This document shows positions 1 to 12,562 of a stretch of 64,000 bases of DNA, one piece after another. The stretch spans positions 1,302,001 through 1,366,000 of the forward strand of contig CP099423.1 of assembly GCA_024114885.1 (NCBI GenBank). Direction: 5' to 3'. The stretch is from Septoria linicola. Its lineage: Eukaryota > Ascomycota > Dothideomycetes > Mycosphaerellales > Mycosphaerellaceae. Position 1 is the first letter of the stretch, and the number at the start of each line of letters is the position of its first letter. The notes below the pieces were generated by a model. The model had not been told where the DNA came from. It made no database searches and worked only from the letters and a program-made list of their open reading frames with translations. A program made the position numbers and the translations under genes.

Positions 1-674
1 ACATGTACATTAGTCGTCCGCCTCTGCCGGATTGGCGATGCAGAGGCCTGCGAGGCGTTTTTCGGTGCAGTTTGCAAAGGATCGCTGGTTCTGCTAAGGA
101 CTTTCCCAAGTCACATCCCGCGCTTTGCCTGGCGTAGCGAGTGGGGTACACTTTTGCTCCAGCTCTGCACTCGACGACTTCAAAGCAACAGCACTAGAAG
201 GGGGACAACCAGAGTGCTTGTCTCTTGTGTAACAGGACGTCGATCAGGCATTGCCCATCGGACACATTGGCGCCGGCGCTCTCGCGCAACTGGCTCCGCC
301 TCCGCAGCTGTGATCCATCGGACATCCTGGCACTCGCATTGTGAGGCGCGATCTTGTGGTCACCACTCAACAGACCTGTGGACGAGTCTCGTGCCTTGCC
401 GCGCTCACCTTCGCTCTGCCTGCCTGCCTTCCTCCGTCATCACTCTCTGACTACCTCGTGACTGCCTCGACAACGCCGTTGTGTTGAGAGACCGTCCCCG
501 CTCACCACATTCGCCCTCTGCTGCTGCACTTCGGGAGATGACGAGGGCCTCTGCGAGACGCTGCAATTCGAGCAGGCGACAAGCGACGAGTAACTTTCGA
601 CACACTATTTCCAGCACTTGCGACAGCTCGCCTCGCAGCAGGTGGTTCGCGGACCAGACCTGCTAAGTGCAACT
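1..674. other. Upstream region of the zinc-finger gene, no gene recognised
   Basis: Short open frames here have no recognisable family features. The second half is pyrimidine-rich, with CTGCCTGCC-type tracts near 415-430, as expected for a fungal promoter and 5' leader. I see no tRNA or repeat. Confidence 0.4.
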
Positions 675-3600
675 ATGAGTGCGAAGAATGTGGATGCGGC
701 GCCGCTAGGTTCGCGGCCCGCCAGCAGGAAGGACGAGGAGGAGGTGGAGATGGAAGACGCCGACCACGAGGAAGTCGACAAGACGTCCGCGAAGCGCTCC
801 AAGAAGAAGCGGCGAGTCATCAAGATCACGGACAAGAAGTACGAATGCCCGCAGGCCGACTGTGGCAAGTCGTATTCGAGAGCGGAGCATCTGTATAGGC
901 ATCAACTGAACCGTTCGTACTCCCCGAAGTCAAACCCAACATGGTGTAGAATATCGTGACTGACTATCGCAACAGATACGCCCAAGCAGATATATCACTG
1001 CGACTTTCCAGGATGTGATCGCAATTTTGTGCGCGCTGATCTGTGCGCGAGACACAAGGAGCGCCACACAGCCAAAGGATCGCACCTCCAGCGCAAAGAT
1101 GCCTTTATGAACAGTCAACGGCAACAACAGTCACAGCAGCAGCTATCAAACGTCGCAGGCTCCAATGCTGCGAATGATTCTGCGACGTCTGGACCATCAA
1201 ACAACATCTCATCCTCGCCGGTAGACTCGGCGCACCCGGCTCAGCAGTCGACTACCAAGCAGGAACCCAACGCATACCGCCCTCAAACTGCACAACAACC
1301 TCAGACGCCATACACAACTGTGGGAGGCGAACGCGAGTACCCCCAACATTCGCAACAAATCCAACAACTTCCACCCGTGCAGGCCAGCACTGTCAATTGC
1401 GTGAACCCTCAGCTCGCTGCTGGAGGATCCTACAGTGCTTTCCCGACCAGTTTCAACGATGGCGCCACGCAGGTCTTCCCATCGCCATCGTCTACGAATA
1501 ATAGACGCTACAGCATGGACAATCAATATAACCGCCCCTCCTCAATGACAAGCGGCTATACACAGCCGCTTCCGATGCATCCTCCTCCAGTGCCGGGTCA
1601 GCAGCCGCTTGGTGCCATGTACACGCAATCACCGTATCAGCCTCAAGGTGCCAACCAGCAAGGAGAGACTCTTGCTCCCAATGAACCGGCATCATCTATG
1701 CCCTCCTTGCCACCATTTGGCATGCCCCCTCCAGCTTATAGTGACCGCTCGAGCGCCATGTCACCACCTGCTGTTGGTCCGGAATATGCAACGCACATGA
1801 ACACTGCTGCACCAATTGCTATGTATCCTGAGCTTGACGCATTTGGTCATTTCACCGGGCAGTACTCAATGCCTGTCTTTGGCACTGACGGTTTCAACCG
1901 ATCACCACAATCAGGTTTTGACGAACTACTGTTTGCCGGTCTCTTGGATGGTAGCAACATGAATGTGGATGTGCCTTCACCCCCGCCTGACCTACCGTAT
2001 CACATGCACATGGCTGGGATGGCTATGCCAAAACTCGAGCCTGTGGGGACAACATCAGAACAACTCCCACCTATCACAACCGTAGACGACAAGTCGCCGG
2101 AAATTTACGCTATGGACCTTAGTATGCGAGAGAGCAAAGTCTCGGAGAAAAGACAACAACGGCTGATCAACATGGTCAACTCATGGGAAGACATCGAGCG
2201 CATGCCAGGGCGCAGAATCAAGGAAGAGATCCTTTCTGGAGATATAACCGACCCTAAACATCCCTTGAGCGTGGAGATGCTCAAGACATATCTCACGAGC
2301 TTCTGGATCCACATTCACCAGCAAATGCCGATCATGCATCGACCCTCGTTCAATGCAGATACCTGCCCTGATTTGCTGTTGCTGGCCATGATGTGTCTGG
2401 GCGCGTGTTGTCTCGACCGTACGCATCCCCCGGACCACATCAAGCTTTGTGCGGAACTGTCCTTCTTTGCTGCATATCACATTCGATGGGAAGTCTTCAA
2501 GGATGCCGAGTTTCGACCCACCGCAAAGCTGTGGACCTTCCAAACCATGCTTCTGCTGGAGCTTTTTGAGAAGATGTATAGCACAAGAGTTCTGCACGAA
2601 CGAGCACATGTTCATCACGCCACTACGCTCACAGTGATGCGAAGAGGCTCCTCACTCATTGGACGTGGTGCTAACGACGAAGCCCTCTCAGACCCCACGC
2701 GAACACCGCCTGGACCTGACGGCAGTATCAACACTAGCGGCCAGAACACGGGTGATGCTTGGTGGAACCGCTGGATCACGAATGAGGCTACCCGGCGTGT
2801 CGCATTTGCTGCTTTTATCATCGACTCGACACACGCGACACTTTTTGGTCACTCTGCGAGCATGACATTAGCGGATCTGAAAATGCATCTGCCTTGCGAC
2901 GAACATCTTTGGGCGGCGGAGAGTGGCGCCGAGGTGCAGCGCATCGAACAAAGTCTTGCGTCGTATGGACTTCAGCGAGTGAATTTCATCGATGGGATGA
3001 AAAAGACTCTTGCCGGTGAAAAGGTTCGGACTAACGTGTTCGGCCGTGTCGTGCTGATGGCCGGCCTCCTGAGCTTCAGTTGGCATATGAACCAGCGTGA
3101 CGAAACGTCATCAGCTCTGCGGCAGAACACCGTGGGAGGTCCTGAGAAATGGCGACGAAACGTGACGCATGCCTTTGACCACTGGCGTCGCGACTTCGAT
3201 GAGCATCTTGTGAAGTCCGAAGGCGAAGTTACTCCGGCCGAGCAGTCGGTAAACAAGTCTACGTGCCACAAAGACCATCGTGATAATGTCTTTGAGTCGC
3301 GAACGTGCTTGCATAGTCTGGCTCACATGGCGATGCATGCTAGCATCGTGGACTGCGAAATCTTCGCGGGCTCCGGGCGTGTCCTTGGCAGAGTTGTCCT
3401 TGACACTGACCGAGCTTCGACTTCCAAGAAAATGCAAGAGTGGGCGCACACTGCTAAGGCACGACACGCAGTCTATCATGCTCTACGCTTCCTCCGTGAG
3501 GTCCTGCTGCCGGATACTGAAGCCATGATTATGCCCGGACAGAAGCAGCAGCTTGCCCAATTTACTTACAGCGCAAGAGACGATTACTTGCTGAACCGAC

Positions 3601-4010
3601 CATATATCATGTATTTTGCTTGCATGATCGTCTGGGCTTATGGCTATGCGCTAGAAGGACCGATCGTAGCTCCCAAGTACAGCCTTCTCACGAGAGATGC
3701 GCAAATCTGGGATATGCAACAGTACTTGAGGCAATTCAGCAACGTGGGACTCGATGATCTGGCGAATATGAGCGGTCGTAACAATGCTGTCGGACTTCTG
3801 ATCTTGATGCGTGATTGCTTCGAGAAACCTCGATGGGAGCTCCTTCACGAGTCGGCGACTATGCTGGGAAAATGCGTGGAAATGCTGTGGCCTGGACTTA
3901 ATGATGAGCTGAAGAGTTTTCGTGAGCAAGAAGAGCAACAAAAACAACAACAACAACAACAACAAATCGCATATGGGACTGGAATGCATCGGACAGGAAA
4001 AATGGCATAA
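675..4010 (+). CDS. C2H2 zinc-finger transcription factor with fungal transcription factor domain
   Basis: Predicted nuclear DNA-binding regulator of about 1090 aa. Two exons, 675-912 and 976-4010, with a 63-nt intron. Residues 41-48 are basic and could act as a nuclear localisation signal. Finger 1 uses C58, C63, H76 and H80; finger 2 uses C88, C93, H106 and H110. The intron falls inside the codon for H80, so splicing is needed to complete finger 1. A long Gln/Pro/Ser-rich linker (about 110-400) follows. A fungal-specific transcription factor middle-homology domain then starts around residue 515, with WIHIHQQMPIMHRPSF, and runs to about 800. The C terminus has a polyglutamine run from a CAA repeat. 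The combination of two C2H2 fingers with this domain resembles AmdX-type regulators. Target genes cannot be read from sequence. Confidence 0.9.
3945..3965 (+). repeat. CAA trinucleotide microsatellite (7 units)
   Basis: Seven perfect CAA units encode polyglutamine near the C terminus of the zinc-finger protein. Such tracts vary in length between isolates. Confidence 0.9.
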
Positions 4011-7000
4011 CTGGGAGGGCAGGCCTAGTGATCATATCATTATGAAAAACAGGAAAAAGTAACACAGGGTGGCTATCTGTGCTATTGGGACATGTGGTGG
4101 ACAGGAACAAGGGAATCTGGCGGCGTTGACTCGGCATGTGTGGGATCTCGATTGGAGATATGGGCGGCATTTGTGATACCCTGGCATTGTGCGTTTTGTT
4201 TATTGACTTTCGGACGACTTGACGTGCCCATGTCTTGCTGAACTTTGCGCGGATGGTGTGGAGCTGTCGAATTGTACATTGTCTTTGCGTCGGACGATCG
4301 TATCGACGAGCTTGTGTTGCATCGTGAACTTGTCCGAAAAATGTACGAATGCGTTGCAGACTTACGATAATAGCCACATTGTTCTTGTACGTTTCTCTTC
4401 TTTCGGTCGTGCATTACTCGTCTCTCGTCGAGCAAGATTCGGCATCTCTTGTGTCGGGAGTCATGTGTGGTAGCGCTCAGGATTAGTTCGTCAATGAGTC
4501 GTAGCCGGCATTAACTGTCGTTCTTCGGCAGGCGCCACGCGACAGTGCAGCTTCGTGGAGTCGTGAATCATGCATCATGGATGCATGTTCTGTGTGACAT
4601 CGTCCAGTGCTCCGTCGAGGGCGCGGGTGAAGCCAAATATATGTTTCCGAGGTTAGGACATCAAGGTAGAAAGCAGAAAGGTTGCCCTGCTTCTGTGAGC
4701 TGAGAGAGTTCAAAGGGCAGTACTTTTATTGGCAGCAGTAGCTGAGGGTATGATAAGCCCCACGTGCGTACACGTTGGAAGGCGGTGAAGAGCAAGTACA
4801 TGGCTGGGTGTGTTGCGTGATTATAGTGGTGGCCTACCTTATCGTATGGTTGTGTTGGCAAAGGCACCGCTTATCTTTCGTGCTACATCGGAGCCGCACA
4901 AATTTGTGTGAAGTGGTTACACTGACTCAGCGCACCTGGCGTTGCATGTCGTTCGGGGCAATGGACCACGCCATTTGGGATGACTGGGATGTGCTGGTAT
5001 GTCAAAACCAACATCGGCACCGGCCTAGCACATTACAATCGGCTCGGCTCCAGGACTACGGCTCGGTGGTCAATGTGACTGTCGGCAGAGTTGTCACGCT
5101 GCAAGCCTGCTAGATTGGGCATGAAATTGCTGCGATTGTGAATCAGTGGAATTGATGTGCACGTCCATGACTGCCATTGGAAATGCGCGCATCCGCAAGG
5201 CTGTAGTGGCCGGACTCGACACCGCTTCGCTACGCGATGTGACTGCACGTGCATTGCTGTAAGCTGCACTGGGATCAGTGACTGTTGATCTTGTACAGCT
5301 TCGTAATGCCTTCTGAAGACTTGCAAGAGCGACACGGTATCCTTGCTACGTTGTTAGCGAAGCAACTCGATGGCGTGTGATGGGAGGAGGTGACAGTATG
5401 GAAGACGCCGCTTCGAATGCAGTGCTTCACTCTCTCTGTTCGCGTCAAGGGTTCAATACAGACGCCTGGCGTGTCCTCTACCGGTGTTGGTGCGGATCAG
5501 AAGATTTTGGGAGAACTTGAGCTGTTCTCCATGGCTTCCACTTGCGCGGAACGAAACCTGCATTTCCGTACAACAGGTCAGCATCCCAAGAAAGACCCGT
5601 GTCAGCAGTGGGAATCGCACAGTACTTGTAGTCGCTGCCAGGACGGACAACCAGTGGTACACGTGAAGTCGCTTGGTTGTTCCAGCTGTCTTGTTGCTCG
5701 GCTCGGCATCTGCGATGTCCACGGCTCTGTCATTTGAGCCATGCTGATCGTTTTCACATCAATCGCCGATGTCGATGCACGACATGCTGATCATGGTCCA
5801 AAGTGGCGAACGTGTCTTGAGCCTACTGCGAAGCAAGCTTGTGTGCTGAACCACGTTTCCGGACTCTCGTAGTCTCCTATCACTCGGTCAAGTTTTCTGA
5901 TGATCACAGTATTCACGAGACTGAGCTGCTGCGCTTCTCCGCAGAAGCCGGTCTCGTTACCTGCTCGTCTATCTGCCCTGAACACGCATCAGGCAGCTGA
6001 TCCTACTGGCAGTGTTTTCAGCACGTTCGTGCTGATGCGACTTTCCACTCGCGCATCAGCCACGCTAGTCAGGAACACGCGAGGAGCTCTGCCGCAAGTG
6101 GAGCTTTGGTGGAGTCGGCACAAGGACTCAAGGCTCCCGATTGCGTGGCCATGGTATCTTTGACCAGGAATCGTGGGGCACAGGATGAGCCAGCAGACAC
6201 CAATCCATCCGCGGCCATCATCATCATCGAGACTGAAGCTCCTCATCACTCCGTGACCCACATCATCAACCTGATATGCTGCATCTCGCAGATAGAGCGT
6301 GCGTCAGGCAGAAGTCGTCCTGAAACATAGTTCAAGGTATACAATGTATTTCGCGTGCGTGCCTCAGCCGTTAGCAGATTGGATCACAATCATCACTGCT
6401 TTCGATGTTCAATTCTCAACGGCCGCGGCATTTCTCTTCCACACGGTTGTGACTGCACCGGCTCGACCTTCGCGTTTTCCACGCTCGGAAAAGATCCTCA
6501 ATCGCGACAGTGCGCCTTCTGTGTAGACACTTCTGCTCGGTTGGGAACATGGCGTTGACTGAACGCTCCAAGTGCTACGCCAGTCCGGTGCGCCTTATGC
6601 GGCCACAGTCGAAAGCGATGTTTCATCCTTGCTCTACTATGTCATTGTTGCTGCGGCGAGCCACGGGGTGTACTTCGCCAACAGCGCAAGCAGAGCGACT
6701 AGTCAGCTCAATTCTCCGTAGACCAAGTCGCCGGTCATCCTTCTGCTGCAAGCCTCACACGCCGCAGGCGTGTTCCGCGGTCTAGTCTCGCAGTAGCTAC
6801 TAGCCACAGGAGACCAGCGCCTACCCATGTCTTCTTGGCACGCTCGTGGTTAGTCGACGGCAGCTGTTCACCCTGCAGCAAGGTGCGTTTCGAGAATTCT
6901 GTCTGCACTGTACATACCTTTCGAATTCGACAGCGACAAAGCGGCGAAAGTACCAAGGACAGTTGGGGATCCATGATTCACTCGAACCAATTTTGCGTTC

Positions 7001-7680
7001 ACGCATTCCCCGTTTTTGCACTGAAATCGTTATTAATATCCCGGGCAAGCCCCTTCAAGTGGGGCTGCTGTCAAGCATGGACCTGAAACCCATGGCGATC
7101 TTCCGGGCACAACAAGTGAACTACTATCGCACTTGCAGGCTTCTGCAGCGGGCTCCAGACCGTCGTTGGCCAGCTGGATGGACCGCACGAGCACCATGAC
7201 TGCCATGGCTCCACGCGGGAGGCTCCTCATATGCCGTCTACAGGCAGATTCTCGTCGCTCGTAACACCAGCGATTGGCGATCCCAGCCTGTCTCAGAGAG
7301 GCCCCATACCACATTTTGAGTTATGGCGCATGAAGCTAAGACAGAACCTTGGAGCTTAGCATCGACACGGATGGAGGAGGTAGAGAAGGAGAAGGCCTTC
7401 CCTGGCGGCCGTGGACAGGTCAACTACTACCTGGGCCGCTAACCTCCCTCCATTGTTGTTGACTTCTGCTGAACATCTGCACGACAATTATAGCCAGCAT
7501 GCAGTCACTAGATTCGTTTGTGCAGGACACTGATTCAGGACTCGGGCAGCATCACCTATCCTGAAACGAAGGCTGCACCACTCCACACTTTCGTGCATCT
7601 ATAGCGAGGACTAAGGCTCAGTCGCTACTGGATCTTCGCACAACATTGGTGACTGGACTCAACCCGATCGTATTACCAAT
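4011..7680. other. 3.7-kb region without a recognisable gene
   Basis: Both strands hold only short frames (115 aa or less) with biased, low-complexity translations and no family motif. I found no credible chain of exons, no cloverleaf with A and B boxes, and no terminal repeats. It may hold the long 5' leader or promoter of the next gene, or non-coding transcripts. Confidence 0.45.
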
Positions 7681-8524
7681 ATGACCATGGCATATTCTCG
7701 ACCGCTGGTAGCTGGATCAAGGCCCGCATATTTGGATAATCTATACGGAGATTCGTCACACAGAGACATGCCCGATACGCCGCCTGCGAGTTTGCATTCA
7801 TACACGAGCAGTATATCAACCAACAGCACGGCCTCAACATATAGTCTTCGTTCGGCATACCATAGCGGAAGACCGCTATCTCCACCAATCGAGGAATGTA
7901 ATAGTGACAGCATCAGCATTCGAAGCAAAAAGTCGTTCCTAAGTTCAAAGAAAAGGTTCCGTTTCGGAACCATACTGCAGCGCAATCGACACACATACCC
8001 ACAGGCGACCGAAGAACTGGAGCCTCCCTCAAGCACAAGGCCTGTGCCTAGGCATGTCCCGACTTCACCTTCGACACCTCCAGCTTCTACACCATCAACG
8101 CCTCTTTGGGAGGAAAGTCCTATCGTTCCGGCGAAGCGTCGACCTTCATTACCTAAGCTTCGAACCAGCTTTGCGCCTGTTGACTTTGGGCCCCCAGAAG
8201 CTCGAAGTACATACGAGAAAAAGGCACTACCGGCACTACCTGGCGAATCCCGGTCACTCTCACAACAGCCTTCGCGGCAAATGTCACGATCGAAAGCATC
8301 TGTGAGACGACATGCATCTGCGATGGAGCTGCGAGATCAATCGTCCGATCTCGGCTGCCAAAAGTGCTACTACTACACTGCGCGGAATTGCAATGGCTAC
8401 GTGTTGGGTGGCGATGCAGGCGATGCATGTGAGACGTGTCTGGTAAGTGGATATCTCGTTTCCAGCGCATCGATCAAATGCTGACAAGAAGGAACAGTCT
8501 GCAGGCTTCTTCGGCGCGAAATAG
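7681..8524 (+). CDS. Disordered protein with a C-terminal paired CxxC motif
   Basis: Unrecognised protein of about 262 aa. Exon 1 is 7681-8442 and exon 2 is 8498-8524, with a 55-nt intron that has a CTGAC branch site. The first 210 residues are rich in Ser, Pro, Thr and Arg and look disordered, with repeated Pro-Ser-Thr stretches. The C terminus has CQKC followed 21 residues later by CETC, which could bind one zinc ion. Exon 2 adds only eight residues (SAGFFGAK) before the stop. The start is the first ATG of the long frame; a second Met lies at codon 3. Function unknown. Confidence 0.65.
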
Positions 8525-9345
8525 CACTCGCCTATGACGATAACGAATCTTCTTTGCGCACATTGACGAAACATATTGTGTTAAACTGCATGGCGTTGGA
8601 GGCGTGATTGCCGGCATTGAATAACTTTGTATACGATTGGACCTTGACCAGTGGTGGCTGGACACGAGACGTTCGCACTTCTTCCCACACACGCATGTAC
8701 GATATGACATACCATTACGAACGAACAACAACGACAAAGACCCAAATGGGAAACAAAGTGGAGAATCGGCTTCATGCATACATTTTGGTATGGAAGCGCA
8801 GATAAGCGAACATGGGTCGTCGCCGGGACAATGGCACTGCTGCATCTGCCAGAATGGACGATGTGTGCAGAGTCGACGTTGGCATATCTTCCCAAAGCGA
8901 ACAAGACTATATATGTATATATGCTATACAAGACAGATCTTGTACCACGTTACCCGATATGGATGGCGATCATCATGCACTCCACTTACATGGATCATGC
9001 TGTGTTACCTCCGGCGCTTTGCTCATGGTCCTTCCAGGTTCGCCACAAGTATAGACGGTGTTACGGATATAGCATGTTGTCGCATCCATGGACAGTATCG
9101 AGGCTTCGTTCTGTTACGAGTGGGTAAATGCAAGTTTTTGTTTTCGAAAGATGTGCCGTTCTGAGTGATAGTTCTACGAAATCCTGGCAGCTCCATCTTA
9201 TGCTACATCAATGAGTGATCGATTTCGCCCTCAGCGCTGGTCGAAAGAGTCTGTTTTCAACTTTCAACACTCAACAGAACAAGGTCTCTGCCGAAGGACA
9301 ATCAATCAGTCTCAAGCGAAGTCTCCAATCTGAGGTCAAGTCATC
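8525..9345. other. Intergenic region between convergent genes
   Basis: Lies between the 3' ends of the CxxC gene (+) and the 2EXR gene (-). There is an AT-rich TATATATGTATATATG stretch near 8909. I recognise no coding frame or structural RNA. Confidence 0.4.
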
Positions 9346-10083
9346 CTATTCCGAACTCGCGCCTTGAGGTGCGCATTTGCACCTTCCTTCACAAGCTACC
9401 GTTCGATCAGACCAGGCCCTGCCGCGACAGATCTCCCGGCGCAGCCTCAGTTCAATTGTCGCACTGGGTCTGCCGTTGACAGGGCGGTATCGCTCGCCCA
9501 ACACTACTGCATCTTTGATGAGCCGGCTCTGTGTCGGGTTCTTGCCCAGCCAAATAGCACTTCTGATCTCCAAATGAATGGTGTCGAAGTTCAGCAGGGA
9601 CCACTCATTAGCCATGTCAAGGAGCCCTCTGTAGCAGTCTGCAAGCGTGTCAGGATCTAAGCCATGTCATATCTCGTGATGCGTTGAGGGTTTATTGTGC
9701 TTACTCATATTGTGCATCATGTGAGTGTGAATCCGAATGTTCGGTCGTGGCGTTGGCCCCGATGTGATGCATCGTATGAAATGTAAGAGCTCTCGAAAGT
9801 CGAAGCGACAGATGTAGGCGGAAAACTCGTTGTTGGCGTAGAACATCGCTAGAGATTCGGAGCGGAGCTGACGCGAGGCGCGTGTAATACCAGGCTGAAC
9901 AGCAGATACCATCAGGGCATCAGTGTGTGGCGTTGTGATTACCAGTCGCTCGTTGCGTTCTTTTGAGGGAAGCGTGAGCTCGTATATCTGGTTCCGAATC
10001 TCTGCTGGCAGGCTCGTGAAGGACTGCTGGGCACCCGAGACTTGAGAAGCGTTCCGTCTCGCGCGGTCGGCTTGAGATGTCAT
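9346..10083 (-). CDS. 2EXR / F-box-like domain protein
   Basis: Protein of about 229 aa in two exons, 10083-9705 and 9656-9346, with a 48-nt intron. The N-terminal motif LPAEIRNQIYELTLP is the signature of the fungal 2EXR family (F-box-like, often annotated as hypothetical). Splicing joins the first exon to DCYRGLLDMANEWSLLNF in frame, which matches the usual length of this family. Such proteins may act as substrate adaptors, but this has rarely been tested. Relatives occur at about 37.4, 38.6, 48.2 and 49.4 kb in this window. Confidence 0.75.
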
Positions 10084-10550
10084 GGGAATGGTCGCACTTC
10101 AAGATCCTGTCGTCTGGATAATAGTGTCTGGCAGTCGCGGGTGACGCCGCGTGGAGGGTTTCGATACGAATGGAAGGCGGTCTTTGAGCAGACACGTCGT
10201 GGTTTACGCTGACGCCAAGTGACTCTCGCGAATGGTACCGGAGCGCAATTCTGGATACGAATGGTAGGCGATGCTTCTATTCGCGACGTCGTCGACGATG
10301 TTGTGAACAGTCGACGTTCGAAAGGTGAGCGAAGCAAGAGTAAACGCCAACGCCAAGTAACTACCGCCAATATCAACGCAGGTGCAGCTGCAGCTTTTTA
10401 CTGCACGTTGAGGTTAGGCAGCTAGCTAACGACGCGCTCTTCCTCAAATGAGCTTTTCCGCTTCCTGTAACACCGTTCCAATGCTCGAGAGAAACATCTC
10501 GATAAATTCATCTTCAACTGCACGTTGAGTACAGCATGACCGTCGCTTGC
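10084..10550. other. Promoter region with direct repeats
   Basis: Upstream of the minus-strand 2EXR gene. GATACGAATGG(A/T)AGGCG occurs at 10163-10179 and again at 10254-10270 with one mismatch. ACGCCAAGT(G/A)ACT occurs at 10212-10224 and 10350-10362. They could be regulator sites or small duplications. Confidence 0.45.
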
Positions 10551-12131
10551 TCACGCGTCCACATAACTCGATAACCTGCCCATACTGAAGCGGTTGTCGC
10601 CTGTGCTGGTAATGCTCATGCGTTTGGCCTCCTCGGGCATAGGTGTCACCGGCCGACTGATCTCCTTGTTGTACAGCGCAACGCTGTCCCTCACAGCAAC
10701 GTACTCTGAGTCAGCGTACCCGATGATCTCGGAGATTTGGCTACTGCGATGGCCAGCAATTCTCTTGATCTCAATGGCCGAGTAGTTCACAATCGCTTTG
10801 CCCACATCCTCGCCTTCATTGAGAGGCGAGCTCCTCGACGGCAGGACCACAATGCGGACGCACTCGTGCTGGCCAAAGTGGCCCTCCACATCTACGACCC
10901 CAACGGGCAATAACCCGTTCTTCGATTGCAGAGCCGAATAGGCACCTTGGTCGATGTATATCGTTCCATGTGTGGCCAGACCATGTAAGAGCCAGAAGTA
11001 GCGATCTCGAATCGGATGCGGGTCTGGTAGGAAACGAGTGTGTAGAGGTGGTAGCGGAGGAATCTCTGTGTCGTCTGCTTTGTGTAATCCATTCCCATTC
11101 GTGATTGGTAGCACATGTAATGCCGCTTCCCTTGCCACGGCCGCAGCACTCTTCGGACTCGAAGGCAGCTCTCCGCTCTGCTCCATGTTCCTCACTGCAT
11201 TCTTCTGTGCCTCTGCGTATCTCACAATCGCGGATATGTTCCCCGGCTTGCTACTTCTCGTGATCACCGTTGTGACTCCAGCAGCAGTCGCCAGCCTCGC
11301 AGCCACAATTTTGGTACTCATGCCTCCTGTTCCCAGAGAGCTTCCGGCACTTGATGTGTCGGCCGCGAGATCTGCAATGTCCTCCACCACTTCGATCGCT
11401 TTTGCATCGGGGTGATTCCTCGGATTCTTATCGTACAGGCAATCAACATCGGTCATAAGGAAGAGGTAATCCGCATGCACCATGCCGGCTGTGATGGCAC
11501 TCAACGTATCGTTGTCTCCAAATTTGATCTCTTGCACTGAAAGCGTGTCGTTCTCGTTGACAATCGGTATCACGCCCATGTTGAGCAATTCGTGAAAGGT
11601 ATTTTGAGCATTCAAGTATTGTGTTCGGTCTGCAATGTCGTTCCTGGTGAGGAGAATCTGGGCAACGGGCTGCCGCATGTGCATGAAGAGTTGGTCCCAC
11701 ATGGCCATGAGCTTGCACTGTCCTATTGCTGCAAGAGCCTGGACTTGTGGGAGGAGTTTCGGTCGTCGTTCCATGTTCATCTGCCGCAATGCCATGCCAA
11801 TGGCTCCCGAAGAGCAAATGACCACTCGGTGGCCGTCATGGCGAAGACTCACAGCAGTTTCGACAATGGTCGAGAGGGTGGACAGGAGCGGCTCGTGGGT
11901 TTTCTCGTCGACTATTGATGATGTGCCTGTTGGTCTCTAGTCAGCACATCATTGCCCCTCCATGCCGTGTTTCTGAGGCTTTACTAGTATACCGAGCTTA
12001 ATCACGACCGTCAAGTGCTTCTCCTTCATTCTGACAACCTCTTGAGGGTTCCGTCCTGCAATTCCTCCGCCGTACAACTTTTGTAGGTCGATGGCGCTTC
12101 GATTGACATGGAGGGCGTTGAGTGACTCCAT
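10551..12131 (-). CDS. PRO1: Glutamate 5-kinase (gamma-glutamyl kinase), proline biosynthesis
   Basis: Cytosolic enzyme that phosphorylates L-glutamate with ATP to gamma-glutamyl phosphate, the first and normally proline-inhibited step of proline synthesis. About 504 aa in two exons, 12131-11993 and 11926-10551, with a 66-nt intron. The N terminus reads TVVIKLGTSSIVDE, the phosphate-binding start of the amino-acid kinase fold. Then follow VVICSSGAIGMAL, IPIVNENDTLSVQEIKFGDND (substrate site) and GTGGMSTKIVAA. The C-terminal part (from about residue 350) matches a PUA domain. An insert separates kinase and PUA, as is common in fungi. The reductase partner (PRO2) is not in this window. Confidence 0.95.
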
Positions 12132-12562
12132 TTTGGAGCTAACCGAGGCGTGAGTATGTTATTTGGCGGCATGCACCTAGCACACAAGCGCTTGTGATCG
12201 AGGGCATGATCTTCCTCGAAGGTTCACCTTCGTTCCTGCCAAGACCACCGATGTCGGGTCGTCGCTCCGTGTCCAGAAACTCGCAGGGCGTGTCTTCACT
12301 TTTGACAACACAGTCGTTTGTGAGAACAGAACATTTGTGCATCTGGCTCGGCGTGGCTGGGTGTTCGAACTCTTTTCAGAGATACGACTCGAGTGGCAGT
12401 CCTCTCGAAGCGCAGAACAAGTACGCATGATGTCCGTCTCAACAAGATACAAACAGGACAATACACTGGTGGCATTCCACAAAAATGCTATGGCGTAAAC
12501 AAATATACCACTAATGTATCCAGCGGTTGCTGAAGGGCATGTTACTGTCGGCGCGTCATGTC
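12132..12562. other. Intergenic region upstream of PRO1
   Basis: Holds the PRO1 promoter and the 3' region of the GNAT gene, both on the minus strand. I recognised no other feature. Confidence 0.4.

Noticed and set aside
11038..11415. 125-codon plus-strand frame over the PRO1 gene
   Set aside because: Antisense shadow of a well conserved coding exon.
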